Assembly (NCBI RefSeq): GCF_001625195.1
Contig: NC_054391.1
Location: forward strand, 2,108,001-2,172,000
Length of the DNA: 64,000 nucleotides
Direction of reading: 5' to 3'
Source: Drechmeria coniospora
Lineage: Eukaryota; Ascomycota; Sordariomycetes; Hypocreales; Ophiocordycipitaceae
The notes beneath the pieces were generated by a model. The model saw nothing but the letters and a program-made list of their open reading frames with translations. It had not been told where the DNA came from and made no database searches. The translations under genes and the position numbers were made by a program. Shown here piece after piece: positions 24,365 to 35,367 of this stretch (position 1 is the first letter of the stretch; each line of letters begins with the position of its first letter).

Positions 24365-25753
24365 GATGGGCTAGGCGTAGCGACTACACAGCCGCAACGT
24401 ATGTCCGGACCGGACGACGGTGGCCATGCAGGTCAGAGGAGAGTGAGGTGATGTAGTTCCAATCGAGGGTGGCAGTGTCGTTGGTCAGGAGATCAGGGTC
24501 GGATCAGCGAAAATGAGCGTCAAAGGGAAACGAGTGAGCCAACGAAGCCAACAGCATACGTCGCATGGTACCGGGAAGCGCCCGTGTCCGATGGATAGGA
24601 ACTAGATGGCTCGCCGGTCATGGGTCAGCCTTTCGATGCCAGACGGAGAAGCAGAATCGTCGTCGATGTGACTTGGGAGGTGGGCGAATGGATGCTCTGC
24701 CACGTAATAAAGACGCCGCAGAACCCCTCGGGTACCTACACTGAAGTATGGGTACTTGGATAGTACATAAATGTAGCGCCTTGACTCTCTATGCTTGCTT
24801 GCCTTGGCGCGAATGATCGGTACACCCAGGTACTGGGGAAGGTCGGAGGGGCTTGTCGCACCACAAGGCGTAGTTGTAAGTACTCAGTACTCTGTACTAG
24901 ATACGGAGTACTGTTCTAACATTATAATTACCGTTAGTACTCATAGGGGTACTGTCACTCCGTACTATGCATCAGGACCCACTGGCAAGGAGGCCCTAGA
25001 GTACTCCGTATTGTAAGTACGGACGTACTCCGTACTTGGTAGGTTAATTATATTACTCTGTCCGTACAAGTACGTACTGTAATTACAAGCTGTTGATGTT
25101 GGGAACGAGTACTCCGTACCGAGTGCGGGTTCTAAGTGCGCCGAGTATTACTACTTAGATTGCTGTAAGTACTAGGTACCTAGTATGTTGTAAGTACATG
25201 ATGTATGGAGTAGCAGCTGCGCTCCCAGCAAGTCGACGTCCAGTACGGAGTGTATTAGTACTACAGTGTCTAATTTTTCGGGATTGACCTGCAGTGAGAA
25301 GCCTGCACCTTCATTACACACCATCACGTATCTTAGTACCTACCAGTACGAGTAAGCGTACGGTGGAAAGGGGTGTGCACGTACTTTGGCTGTACGCGTG
25401 GCTGTGGTTGGATTTCACTCTCCCTCTGGCGGAGCAGGGCATGCCGCCGCCTCTCTTAGATCGTCGGAATTTCCCCTGAACTGGTGGTTTCCGAGCCCGG
25501 TAAAGATCACTTCCTTGTACTATACTCGACCATAGGCTTATCAGTGGGAAATGTGCCGGGTCCAGGTTTGAAGCAAGGTCCATGAAGAATTGACCACGGG
25601 AAAAGCGCAAGCAGCACTCCTCCCACACACGCAGCGCCTGTTCCCCATGCTGTTGTGCGATGGGAGTCATCTACTAGTACTCGTACACGCACGCACCCCT
25701 GCAACCCTCCAAAAGCTTCAACAATCGTACCAACCGCGTCCGAGCATACTCGG
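24365..25753. other. Intergenic, motif-rich
   Basis: 5' region of the M28 gene and 3' flank of VPS35. Dense in ACTCCGTA/TACGGAGT and GTAC-rich sequence from about 24720 to 25350, including several near-palindromic pairs. No gene is supported. Confidence 0.6.
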
Positions 25754-28609
25754 CTAGCTGGGGTATAGCACCACGCCTTCATACTGTCTACTCTTGATGT
25801 TCTCCAGCGTCTGGTGGAAGTGCTTCTTGCTTGTTTCGACGGACACTGAGTCCTGCTGGTTCCCGGCCAGGTTCGAATGTATCAGCTCAATCAAACCGTT
25901 GAGATATTTGGTAGTGACCTGTTTGTGGCTTTCAGTAAGCGAGGACTTTTTGTTCGCGAATGAGCTTATATACCGATTCATTCTGCTGGTCAAAGTAATA
26001 GACATATCGGTCTAGTATCTCCACGAAGAGCTCGATGGACGTGGCAGTCTCCATGCAAGAGTCCGCAACTCGAAGTGCCCGCTGCAAGCATTCAAGCACC
26101 CGCTTGCCATCGCGGTAGAGCTGTCGGTTGCCATTAGCACGGCCGCATTCCAACTTCCCACACGTCTCTCTCTCGGAGGATTCAAACTCACCTCGGTCTC
26201 TTCGGTCTCTCCGTTGGACGCCACTGGGGTAGCCCACCACAAGTGGCTGGCCAAATACACCGCGCGACACTGATCGGGCTTCCGCAGAAGTTTGCTACCA
26301 TGCTGCGCACACTTCGTAATAAGCGTGTCATAGTTTTCCTTGCCAAAGTGACGGGTCTGATGGAGAGAGGCGGCGATAATACAGACTGCCTGAAACTGCG
26401 CTTTGGAATCCGACACGGCTTCTTCGTACACAGTGAACGCCTGGGCGTAGAACTCGTAGGCAACCTCCTCAAAGCCAGTCGAGTCGGCGACTTGCCCGGC
26501 GCTGCAAAACAGGCGCAGCACCAACTCAGAGGCGCCGGTACCGTTGACGCGGGTGTAGAGTGTGCTCAGGATCGAGTGGACGAACTTGAAGAGGGAGTTG
26601 CTTTGCGTTTCCCATTTATCGTCGTAGTGCTCCCGAAGCTTGAACCTTCTAGCAAGCTTGAGACATGCAGTGATGAGTGGCGGGCTTGTCGTCCGTATGC
26701 GATCATTGCCATCCGCGTACGCTTTCCGGGCCATTTGCAACAGCTTGAACTGTGTGTCGTTGTCCTCGGCCTGCAGTAAGTGCACCATCCTCGCCAGCCA
26801 GCTTTGTTCTTCCATGGTCTCGTCCGTCTCCACAGCCCGCCTCTGCGAAATACCTGGATACCCTTGGGGAGCTTGTGAGCCCTCCTTGATGAGCACTGAC
26901 ATGACCTCGAGGACGTTCTCGAGCTGAGAAACAGAGGAAATCTTGACATGGTCCTTCAACAGCGCTCGCAGGATACCACCAGCCACGGCACGTCGAGTAG
27001 GGTAGGATTGGCATTGGAACAATGGGACATAGGTAGGGAGTGAAAGGGCCGTGAACATGGACGTGTACCGCATCAATGGCGCCTGAAGCAGGGCAAGAAG
27101 GCTCTGCTGGGCCGCCGGTGAGTGCATGTCGGCGTTGTTGATGTTCTCTTTGGATTTTATCGTCGCAAAAGCCAGTATCTGGTCGACGTAATCCAAGCGT
27201 TCGGGGTAGTTGTTGAGTGCGAGGTTGCACAGGGAAACAAGCAAGGCAATGCTGTCTTGGACGGGAAGATGCTGCGCCTCGACCAGATTCTTGACCTGCG
27301 CAAAGAAGATTTCGTAGAGTTGAACGCTTGTGCCATCTGCCTCTTTTCCATTGACGGCTGCGGCCCCCATCTCGGCCGACGAGGTCGACTCACCACCGAC
27401 AGCATTGGTGTCGTTGCCTGCTGGTTCGGCCGAGGGACCCCCTTGACCCTGCTCGGTTGGGCCTGGCTCAACTGCCGTCGCGCCTGCTGCGTGAGGTTCT
27501 AACTCGGCACTTACTGCTGCTTTTAGGCCGCCGTCTTCCTGGAGCTTGGCTTTTTCCAACAAGTCTGACAGTGCCTCGGCCTCGGCTTCGGCCTTCTCCT
27601 GGTCGGTACCCTTGCCAGTAGACCCTTCCCGGTCGGCGTACTCTGATAGCCGGTCCATAAGCCCAATAACGATGGATTTCACGTCCACGTGCGGGTTTAA
27701 CCTAGAGACTGCAGCGAGGAATCGGTCCAGGGTATGAAGGTGGAATTCATCCGGGAACACCTGGGTGATGACTTCGAGAAGGTACTCCTGCGCCAGAACA
27801 TCGCGGCACTGCACGACTTGCTCCAGCAAAGGCCCGAGGATGCCAGTCTTGTACGTTTCGAGGTCAACAAGCTGGCTCAGACGAACAATATTGCTGCCCA
27901 CCAGCAGCTGGAGTTCCTTTCGTTCGCGGATCCTCTGCTCCCGCTCCCTGGAGTGACCCTGGTGCTGCAACCGCACCCACAGCTTGTTCATCTCCACAAA
28001 ATTCGTCAAGATAAAGTTGATCGAGTCGCTCAGATTTCCCTCCGGTCCCTCGCTGTCAGTCGTGGGGAGGAAGTCTCGTGCCTGTCCTGACAGGTAGTAT
28101 CGAAGGAAGAGCCCGCGAATGGGATGTTGGACCCCTCGGCTCATGTCCATCATGTCCTTCATGAGTTCCTTGACGGGTGCATCCGCGATCGACATGTAAG
28201 CCGTTCCAACAGTAATCATGAGGTACAATCGCGGAATGATGTTGCCGGCATACTGAACCAACTCGTACAGGTCGGCGAGGTGGTTGACCGGGTGGTTCTC
28301 GCGCAGGTGAACAGACAAATAGCGCAGGGCATCGAATACAGACATGTAGAGCTCATAGTATTGCTTCGGCCCAAGGCTGCTGGTGCGAAGTTCAGAAACA
28401 AGGGTCGAGCTGAAGGTGCACGAAGGGGCGGGTCAGCCAGCATTCGGAGGTTGTACGTTACGTCCGAGCACAAACCAGCACTTGAGGGCGTCCATAAGTT
28501 TCCCGGGAGTGTCGAGGCATTTCCGCATCAATGATGTTTGCTGTCTCACAGCTGCCAAGGCATCCTCAAGGAGGCGAGCCTGGTCGTCAGGTTGGGCAGT
28601 TGTTGCCAT
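25754..28609 (-). CDS. VPS35: Retromer subunit VPS35
   Basis: Alpha-solenoid scaffold of the retromer coat, which retrieves cargo from endosomes to the Golgi. Four exons: 28609-28476, 28409-26192, 26120-25974, 25918-25754; introns 66, 71 and 55 bp; 887 residues. The first exon encodes [20 protein letters not shown]. The splice continues into [20 protein letters not shown] and [13 protein letters not shown], and [12 protein letters not shown] is the conserved Vps26-binding segment. Exon 3 carries [20 protein letters not shown] and exon 4 starts [17 protein letters not shown]. An acidic Ala/Gly/Glu-rich insert at about residues 330-415 looks lineage-specific. The open frame reaches upstream to a TTG at 28621; the ATG at 28609 (MATTAQPDD) is the likely start. 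Confidence 0.95.
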
Positions 28610-30430
28610 CGTTGCCGTCAAGATTGTGGTTCGACGACGGTGGAGAAGGTTGAGCGGAATTGCAAGAGGAAGTACCTCGATGCCGGCATTGACTGCCGTC
28701 GTCGGCAGTTGCCTTCGAAGGGCTCAGACCTGTCAGGGCTGTTCGCAGCGTGGAATGGATCGGATGGTGTGCACAAGTTGGCGCTGATGACGACGAGACG
28801 GCGGCGGGGGGTCGGGATGGGAAGCTTGCTTGTTGGCGATTCAGCCACCAAAGAGCCAGGTCCGTGTTGCGCATGCAGCCAGTGACAACCAACGACCACA
28901 AGGAATAGACGGCGTCACGTGAGGCTATGACAAGAAAAATCCAGCAAAGCATTCCATACTTTGTGCATGTCAGTAAAAGTAAGTAGTACTGTACATAAGT
29001 ACTTAAAGTATACTCCGTACTATACGGAGTATCCATAAGTTCTTAAGTACAAGTACTTGCAGTCCAGAGTACTTACTTACTTGTACACCTACAAAGTACG
29101 TCAGACGGTGTACTTAAGTAAGTACAGGTACGGTACCTACAATACAGTACACCTACTGCTCGGGTGCTTCGGACGGTGCAGTACAGTGTAGTATCTGTGC
29201 TATAATATTAAAATACGGAGTATACTTGCTTCTACTTATATATTAGGCACTTACGGAGTGAAGCTGCACCTATGCTCGTTGTAGTAATACATAATTATCC
29301 AACATGCTATATTAGATGCTCTCCAGTTTGCCGTTGTTAGTACTTACTAAGCACTATCCTAGCTTCGGGGTAGTAAGTACATGTACTCCGTACTTTTACA
29401 AGTATTAATTACTTGAACAATCTACGGAGTAGGAATATCACTACTTTGTACTCCGTACTTACGGAGTACTTACAGTGGGGGGGCAAAAAGTATTTGCCCC
29501 TTCTTAGGTACCGCATTCCTGGTCAAGTCAAACATAATGTATTTTGTTAGTATTATAACAATAAATATTTCGTCTACCACCCCGCTACTGCAATAATAAT
29601 AGCCTCAACGCAATGGGGCATTGTATCAATCAGCTTCTAAATCTCGAAGATAACGAATCTATCGACTCGTCCGTCGAGAGGTAGCTTGCAAATCCGTAAT
29701 CACATTTGCTGCGATAATTCCTTGCCTCGAGGCATCGTTACAGCTGCTTTGAGGCATTGTTATTGCTACGTTTGATGCGCATATAGCTATTTGATTGTTA
29801 TAATACTAACGGAAATGATTAGGTTTGATTGGACTTAGAATGTAGTACCTAGGGGGGGAGGCAAATACTTTTTGCCACGTACTGTAACTCCGTACTACTA
29901 TAATGTGAGTCATTACAATTTTACTTACTCCATACGGAGTTCAGTATACCGTAATACTCCGTAATACGTGTGCGACAAATTCAAGTAGGTGTACTTTATA
30001 CATAGCTCAAACAGCTTCAGGAGTCACCTATGAATTAGGTCTAAGTACTCCGTACTTGAGAGGTAGTTGATACGTTTCACTGGTCCAGGCGCATGGCATG
30101 GCAAATTGTGTCTGATTTATTCATCCCACCTTGCCTTCCTAACCATGTAGTTCAGAAGCCTCCGCCATCGAGGCCTCAAGCAGAGCGGTGTTGTTCTTCT
30201 TGATTGTTGGTATAGCCGGAGAAGTACCCGCCATTGTTCCTGTGTCATATGTGTTTTCAGGCCGATAGCATTGCCTAAATGCCTTCGCCCCCCATCACCT
30301 ACCGATCCTCAAGGCCGCAAATCGTTCTCCGTACAGACGAAGACAAACGTATCATACAAAGTATTGAACAGATGAGATATTACCACCACGATCAAGTCGG
30401 GTGACGCAATTAGAACTGCACGGTGTCCGA
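28610..30430. other. Intergenic with foldback MITE and dense short motifs
   Basis: 5' region of VPS35 and 3' flank of TIM44. ACTCCGTA/TACGGAGT motifs are packed at 28970-29470 and again at 29880-30060, on either side of the MITE at 29473-29884. No coding gene is seen. Confidence 0.65.
29473..29884. mobile_element. Tc1/mariner-type foldback MITE, 412 bp
   Basis: A non-coding element with ends CAGT...ACTG flanked by TA on both sides (29471-29472 and 29885-29886), the target duplication of Tc1/mariner elements. The left end reads GGCAAAAAGTATTTGCC, and the same sequence occurs inverted at the right end. The inverted similarity continues inward through TAGGTAC, TCAAAC, an identical 17-bp GTTAGTATTATAACAAT, and a GCAATAA...GCCTCAA segment. 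The arms are therefore roughly 150 bp each, separated by a short centre. There is no open frame for a transposase, so movement would need one supplied elsewhere. Confidence 0.85.
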
Positions 30431-32113
30431 TCAGTACCAGTCCCTGCCACTCTTTTGCATCTCAATCAATCGCCAGCCTCTTGTCTCCGGGTTGTTTACA
30501 TCTTCGGGCACTCTCGTGATTCCGATGGCGTAGGTGACCAGCTGCACCTTGTCTTCCATGCCGGCGGCAAGTTCGTTCGACTTCGCATTGCGATATACAT
30601 GAACCTCTTGTGTGCGACAGGTAATTATGAATACGGGAACTTCGCCAGGGTCGAGCATGCGGGCTCGCAAGATGTCGACATTTCTGATGTCCAGAATCCG
30701 GCCGTCAGACTTCATGCCCGCTTGAAGGTATTGCTTCGTCAGCGCCTCGTACACGGAGTACTGCGCAGCAGACAGCCACAGCTTCAGCGTCTCGGTATCT
30801 CCCTTGACATAGGCATCCAGCACCTCGGGGAGAATGTACTCTCGAAGCTCCTGAAGGAATGGCTCCACCTGGAAGTTTGGATCGATGGTTCGGAACTTTT
30901 TGATCACCATGGCCGTCTCATTCTCGGCGAAGAATCCACCGATACGATCGGTAATGCTCCGAGCAGTCGATATAAGCGGGTTCTCCGACTCCTCATATTT
31001 GCCACGCATGGTGAAGATGCCCTGGACAAACTTGTTGGTATCGCGGAAGTCCTTCCAGGCCTCCTTCCAGGCCGCGTCTTTGTGAAGGGTGACGTTGGTG
31101 CCGGCGCTGTAACAATGTCAGTTTCCCGTACAGTCACACTTCGTTTCCGGGACCTACTTCGGGTCTTCCTCCAAAACTTGGCCAGCATTGTCACGCTGGG
31201 CTTCCCAGGCCGCCCTCCTCCTCTTCCGCTCCTCCTTCTCGACCCATCCGCCGTATCGCGAAGAGCTACCATCGTCAATGACATCCTTGACGTTCCTGTA
31301 CGCCTCGGTATCGCGAATGGGTTTGGTGGCTTTGTCAACGGCCTCGCCAGTGACATTGGCTGCCTTGCGTACGCCCTTGACCACGGACGTATCCCATGTC
31401 CACGCAGCACCCTTGCCAATGGCACCGGCTGTCGATCGTACCGCCTTGGACGCGGTGGAGGAGACGGCATCTGTCGACTTCTCGTACGCTTCGCGGGCTC
31501 TGCGGACAGACTCGCTCTCCGAAAACTGATGCGCGGCGGCGCCGATTTGCTTGGTGGACTCGTTCCACTCCTTCGAGGCTTGGAACTCTGAGTTCATGGT
31601 CTCGGTGAAGACCTGCCAAGGAGTCTTGTCTCCATGAGGCGGGGGAGGCGGAAGATCCTCCTTTTTCTTCTTCCCGTCTTCGTTTTCCCCTTCCTGCTTG
31701 TCTCTGGCCTTGGCGTTGTCGCCGTCTTCGTCACCCTTGGCCTTCGTAGACTTTTCTTTCTCGGTCTCAGTCTTGGATTCGGCCGACGTGGTCTTTGGCT
31801 GGTCGGCACCTTGTGTCTTGGGCATCTCCGGTCGGCATCTCCTGCTGGCGAGATGGAACTGCCGAAACTGATTGGAGGGGGAGACGATGCAAAGTTCGGG
31901 GGGGAGAAAACGGGATCGCAAAGGAGACAATACGGTGCCCTCCAAGGGGTTTGGCTGGATGCCATAACCATGGCGACTGGAGACCAGCGAGGAGAAGAGC
32001 CGGGAGGCTAACCTCCGGTAGGCTGGTGATCTGCCATGAGAGTGGATTATCTGAGCCGAGGCCCTCGTGAAGGCAATTTGCGACTTCGCCGAGGTGCGAA
32101 CGAAAGCTTTCAT
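30431..32113 (-). CDS. TIM44: Mitochondrial import inner membrane translocase subunit TIM44
   Basis: Peripheral matrix-side subunit that anchors mtHsp70 to the TIM23 channel. Exons 32113-31158 and 31106-30431 with a 51-bp intron; 543 residues. The N-terminus MKAFVRTSAKSQIAFTRAS is a basic, hydroxylated presequence. A long Lys/Glu-rich charged linker follows, then a helical segment with WNESTKQIGAAAHQF. The C-terminal Tim44 domain contains NPLISTARSITDRIGGFFAE, KKFRTIDPNFQVEPFLQELR and GRILDIRNVDILRARMLDPG. The splice joins EEDP to NAGTNVTLHKDAAWKEAW. An upstream TTG at 32173 is in frame but not an ATG. It shares a short divergent promoter with the mitochondrial uS11 gene. Confidence 0.95.
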
Positions 32114-32388
32114 GCTGAAATCGAAATTCTGGAGTGGCGGTCCACAAGAAAGTGTCAACTTGCTCGTGGACAAGGCGCAGATACAATGCTATACAGGAAG
32201 GTGAAGAGCTCGGGATAGCTGCTCGTGGAGACGGAAATAAATTTCTCTCCGAAAGCCGCCTGCGCCGACAGCATCAATCAAGGAAGCAGGACAAAACAAG
32301 TGGAGCAGCGGCAAAACTACGGCAAATTGGCCCCAGAACCCTTGGCCGCTCGTACCTGTTTTAGTGCCAATAGCCGCTTGCTGGGGCG
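32114..32388. promoter_or_regulatory. Shared divergent promoter of TIM44 and mitochondrial uS11
   Basis: Only 275 bp separate the two start codons, so both genes for mitochondrial proteins must draw on one short upstream region. The ACTCCGTA-type motif that fills other gaps was not seen here. Co-regulation is inferred from the arrangement. Confidence 0.6.
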
Positions 32389-33147
32389 ATGGACATTTCA
32401 CAACTGAAGCTTCCGTTCAATGCGAGCACAATGAAGCGACCATTGACGAGTTGTCTGGCGGCACGGCCTCTATTCCTCCCCGGCGAGGCTGTAGCGCCTA
32501 AACACGCTTTCTGGAAAGCACGATGTCTGTCTCAAACGAGCATACGATGGGAGGACGATAAGCCCAAGCGAGTACAGGCACGGCCAAAGACGGAGTCGTT
32601 GCTCGAAAACATCTACGGCTCCTCGCAGACGGCCCGCGGCAAAAGCTCGCAGCAGCCGAACGCCATGTCGGACCTATCGCAGAGCATGGTCTTTCAGGCC
32701 CTCAACAAATCGAATATCGATACGAGCGCGCTCTCGGGCAAGCCTGTCCCACCTGCACAAGCCAAGGAAGATGAGTTGGAACCATATCACTTTCATATTT
32801 TTTCCCACAAGCACAACACACACATCACCTGCTCCAAACCTAACCGAGAGCCCATCATATCCATGTCCTGCGGCAATATTGGCTTCAAGAAGTCACGACG
32901 GGGGACCTTCGACTCGGCTTATTCATTGACGAAATATGTGCTGGAGCGACTCATCCACACAGGGTGGCCCATGAAGATCAGGCGCTTGGAACTGGTGCTG
33001 CGAGGATTTGGGCAGGGGCGAGAGGCAGCGGTCAAAGTTTTGATGAGCCCCGAGGGCAAGGTCTTTCGCGACAAGATTGTACGCGTTGCCGACTCCACAC
33101 GCATCAAGTTTGGAGGAACGAGAAGCGAGAAGCCGCGGCGTCTATAG
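32389..33147 (+). CDS. Mitochondrial small-subunit ribosomal protein uS11m (MRPS18 in yeast)
   Basis: Component of the mitoribosome small subunit (bacterial S11 family). Single exon, 252 residues from 32389. The C-terminal half is a clear S11 domain: YHFHIFSHKHNTHITCSK, MSCGNIGFKKSRRGTFDSAY, LVLRGFGQGREAAVKVL and a basic end with DSTRIKFGGTRSEKPRRL. The first ATG gives MDISQLKLPFNAST. A second in-frame ATG at 32431 gives MKRPLTSCLAARPLFLP, which looks more like a matrix presequence, so translation may start there. The domain is preceded by a linker rich in Ser/Gln/Lys. Confidence 0.9.
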   Translation: MDISQLKLPFNASTMKRPLTSCLAARPLFLPGEAVAPKHAFWKARCLSQTSIRWEDDKPKRVQARPKTESLLENIYGSSQTARGKSSQQPNAMSDLSQSMVFQALNKSNIDTSALSGKPVPPAQAKEDELEPYHFHIFSHKHNTHITCSKPNREPIISMSCGNIGFKKSRRGTFDSAYSLTKYVLERLIHTGWPMKIRRLELVLRGFGQGREAAVKVLMSPEGKVFRDKIVRVADSTRIKFGGTRSEKPRRL

Positions 33148-33431
33148 GATTTGTTTGCATGCACCATTAAAGTAAAGGTATCTGCCAGCCATAGAGGGGC
33201 GAAAATGAATTCATTGCCATGCTTCTGCGCGGCCCATGCTGCACCAGTGACTAGTCAGCGTAGAAGAAAGGTCACGGAATGGTGTGACAGGAGTCATCGC
33301 CCTAGCAGACTCAACTCTGAGCCATCATCAGGACGATTTGTGGTATCGCACTTCCCCTTCAAGGGCTCGAGCGCCCTGCACACCTTGCGCTGCATGTGTA
33401 TGGTTTCGAGATCAGGGGTAGAAAGGGCGCG

Positions 33432-34257
33432 TTATCGTCGTTGGACTCGTTCGGCGGGAGGACGTTGTCGCCCAGTACCATCTCGCAAGACTTGCTTTCC
33501 CTTCCTGCTGCCATCTCCATGCAGCCTGGATTGCTCTTCTCCGCTCCACTCAGCGTCATTGACACTCGAATGCGCGAGCACTCGTACACCATTGGAAAGG
33601 AAATGCAGCCGAGACTGCTCGAGCATGTGAGAATTCTCATCCTCATGCTCCCCATCCTCATCGGCAAGTTCGCCATCGGCCTGTTCACACTCGGGCGGCT
33701 CAATCCACCCTCGGGGCACGACACAGGGCAAGGCAACGCCGATGCTAGCGGCGCGGTTCAGCCATCCGGGACCTTGTTTGCCCGTAAGTTTCTTACAGAG
33801 GTATGATGTGAAATGATTGCAGTTTCTTGTGAGAAGGTTATAAGATGTCCCGAGGAACTCGTCGGATGCCTGTCGAATGCTCGCGTCAATTTCCTCGTCG
33901 GCCGCTAGAGTGAACCCGTGGAGTATCTCGCACCGAAACGTGCCACCAGGTGGCTCCGTTTTCGGTTTCGTCCAGTACACGCCGGTGGCATTGCGCTTGT
34001 CGTGGCCGCCGTATGCGTATTCGCGGCCGCCGATGACGACGCCTGAATGGAGCAGCGATGCACCGAACGTCCAAAGGATCGACGATAGCCTGCCGGGCTA
34101 TCTTATATGTCAGTCATCCATTGGTCCTTGACAAATCACGTGCGGTTTGGCCCACCGGAAGCAGGTCATAGACATGAATAACAATATCCGTCTTCTGCAG
34201 TGAGAGTGTTGAACGATGCCGGCGAGTCAACTCCCTGTTGCTGTTTTCGCCAGGCAT
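33432..34257 (-). CDS. PPPDE/DeSI-family deubiquitinase or deSUMOylase-like peptidase
   Basis: Putative thiol isopeptidase. Exons 34257-34156 and 34097-33432 with a 58-bp intron (CTGAC branch, TAG acceptor); 255 residues. The fold starts at DIVIHVYDLLP; splicing adds PGRLSSILW, then SLLHSGVVIGGREYAYGGHD with the catalytic His, and NLLTRNCNHFTSYLC with the catalytic Cys. After the domain (GWLNRAASIGVALPCVVP) comes an acidic then basic tail of about 90 residues. The start at 34257 (MPGENSNREL) is the nearest in-frame ATG. A CTGCAG right before KTDIV could be a 3' splice site of an additional upstream intron, so the first 20 residues are uncertain. It is convergent with uS11m, 284 bp apart. Confidence 0.88.
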
Positions 34258-35367
34258 GACTGGATTGTGGGGAATGGGGAGATGAATGAATCTTTGGTCC
34301 TCGCACCAGCTTGTTTTGGCGATGGCGTAGCTAGCTATCGTTGACAATATGTCAAGAAAGAAGGAGGGCAGGAGCAGAAGCAGCCACTCTGCCAGGTTAG
34401 CATGGATAGGTCACTCGAAGGTCTGATACAAAAGAACGCAATAGTACTTTCATCCTCAGCATGTCCTGTTTCGTGGGAACCGCTGCTTGTTGCGACCAGT
34501 AGCGGAGAGGAGATGGTTTGCAAGTCGACGTCAGCGAAATGCCTACCACAGTTATCATTGGCTACCCGCTAACAGCAGCTTGCTACAAGTACTGTTCAGT
34601 AGGTATTGTACAGTAGTAGGTGGGTATCCTGAAGTAGTGAGTATTTGTACTTGTGCTTGTGTGGTGCTAGCACACGACATGTCGTACTACTGTACTTACT
34701 TAAGCGCATGTACTGTTTGGTGCGTTGGTGTACTGTACAGTGCATGTACAGTAATATTCCGTACTTAAGTATGTACTTACTACCTATACACTAAGTAGTT
34801 GTACTGTACAGTACTCGGTAAGTAGATCAAGGTGCATTGCGCAACAACACTGAACTGCAACTAATACATGTACATATGTACATGTACGGTGTATTACTGT
34901 GCAACTTTGATTGTGTGAGCTGTACGGAGTACTTACCTAATTACTAGGTAATAACACTTGGGTTAGAGTAATATTACCAGGAGATATTTACTAATAACGG
35001 TGCGGATTGGTCGTCTCCAGCACGGGAAAAACTCCTTCCGTCTTCCGACTTCCCGCAATGGCGGAAACGATCAAATTTCGCCAAATTCACAATGTGCATT
35101 GCCCTTCTCCATCCACTTGCCCCTCTCACAATTCTTCTTTTTTCCTGCAGGTTCTTCAGTGCTTCGCAAAAGCGACGGTTGAGGCTGGCAACGGCCAATT
35201 CTGCCACTACGACTTCCCTCTCCGTCTCTCCTTTTCTCCCGTTCGCTTCTTTTGCTCCCCCTTTCCTACTCCGCGCAGCAAGGTCTGCCGCATCTGGACA
35301 AGCACTAGCTCTGAGGTGCATCCTCTCCTATACCCCGCGTCGCCAGTACGCAAAATCAAGAAACAAG
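34258..35367. other. Intergenic between divergent PPPDE and OLA1 genes
   Basis: GTAC-rich sequence with ACTCCGTA-type motifs at about 34570-34960. The 5' leader of OLA1 (about 35090-35367) is C/T-rich, as in many highly expressed fungal genes. No other gene is seen. Confidence 0.6.
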
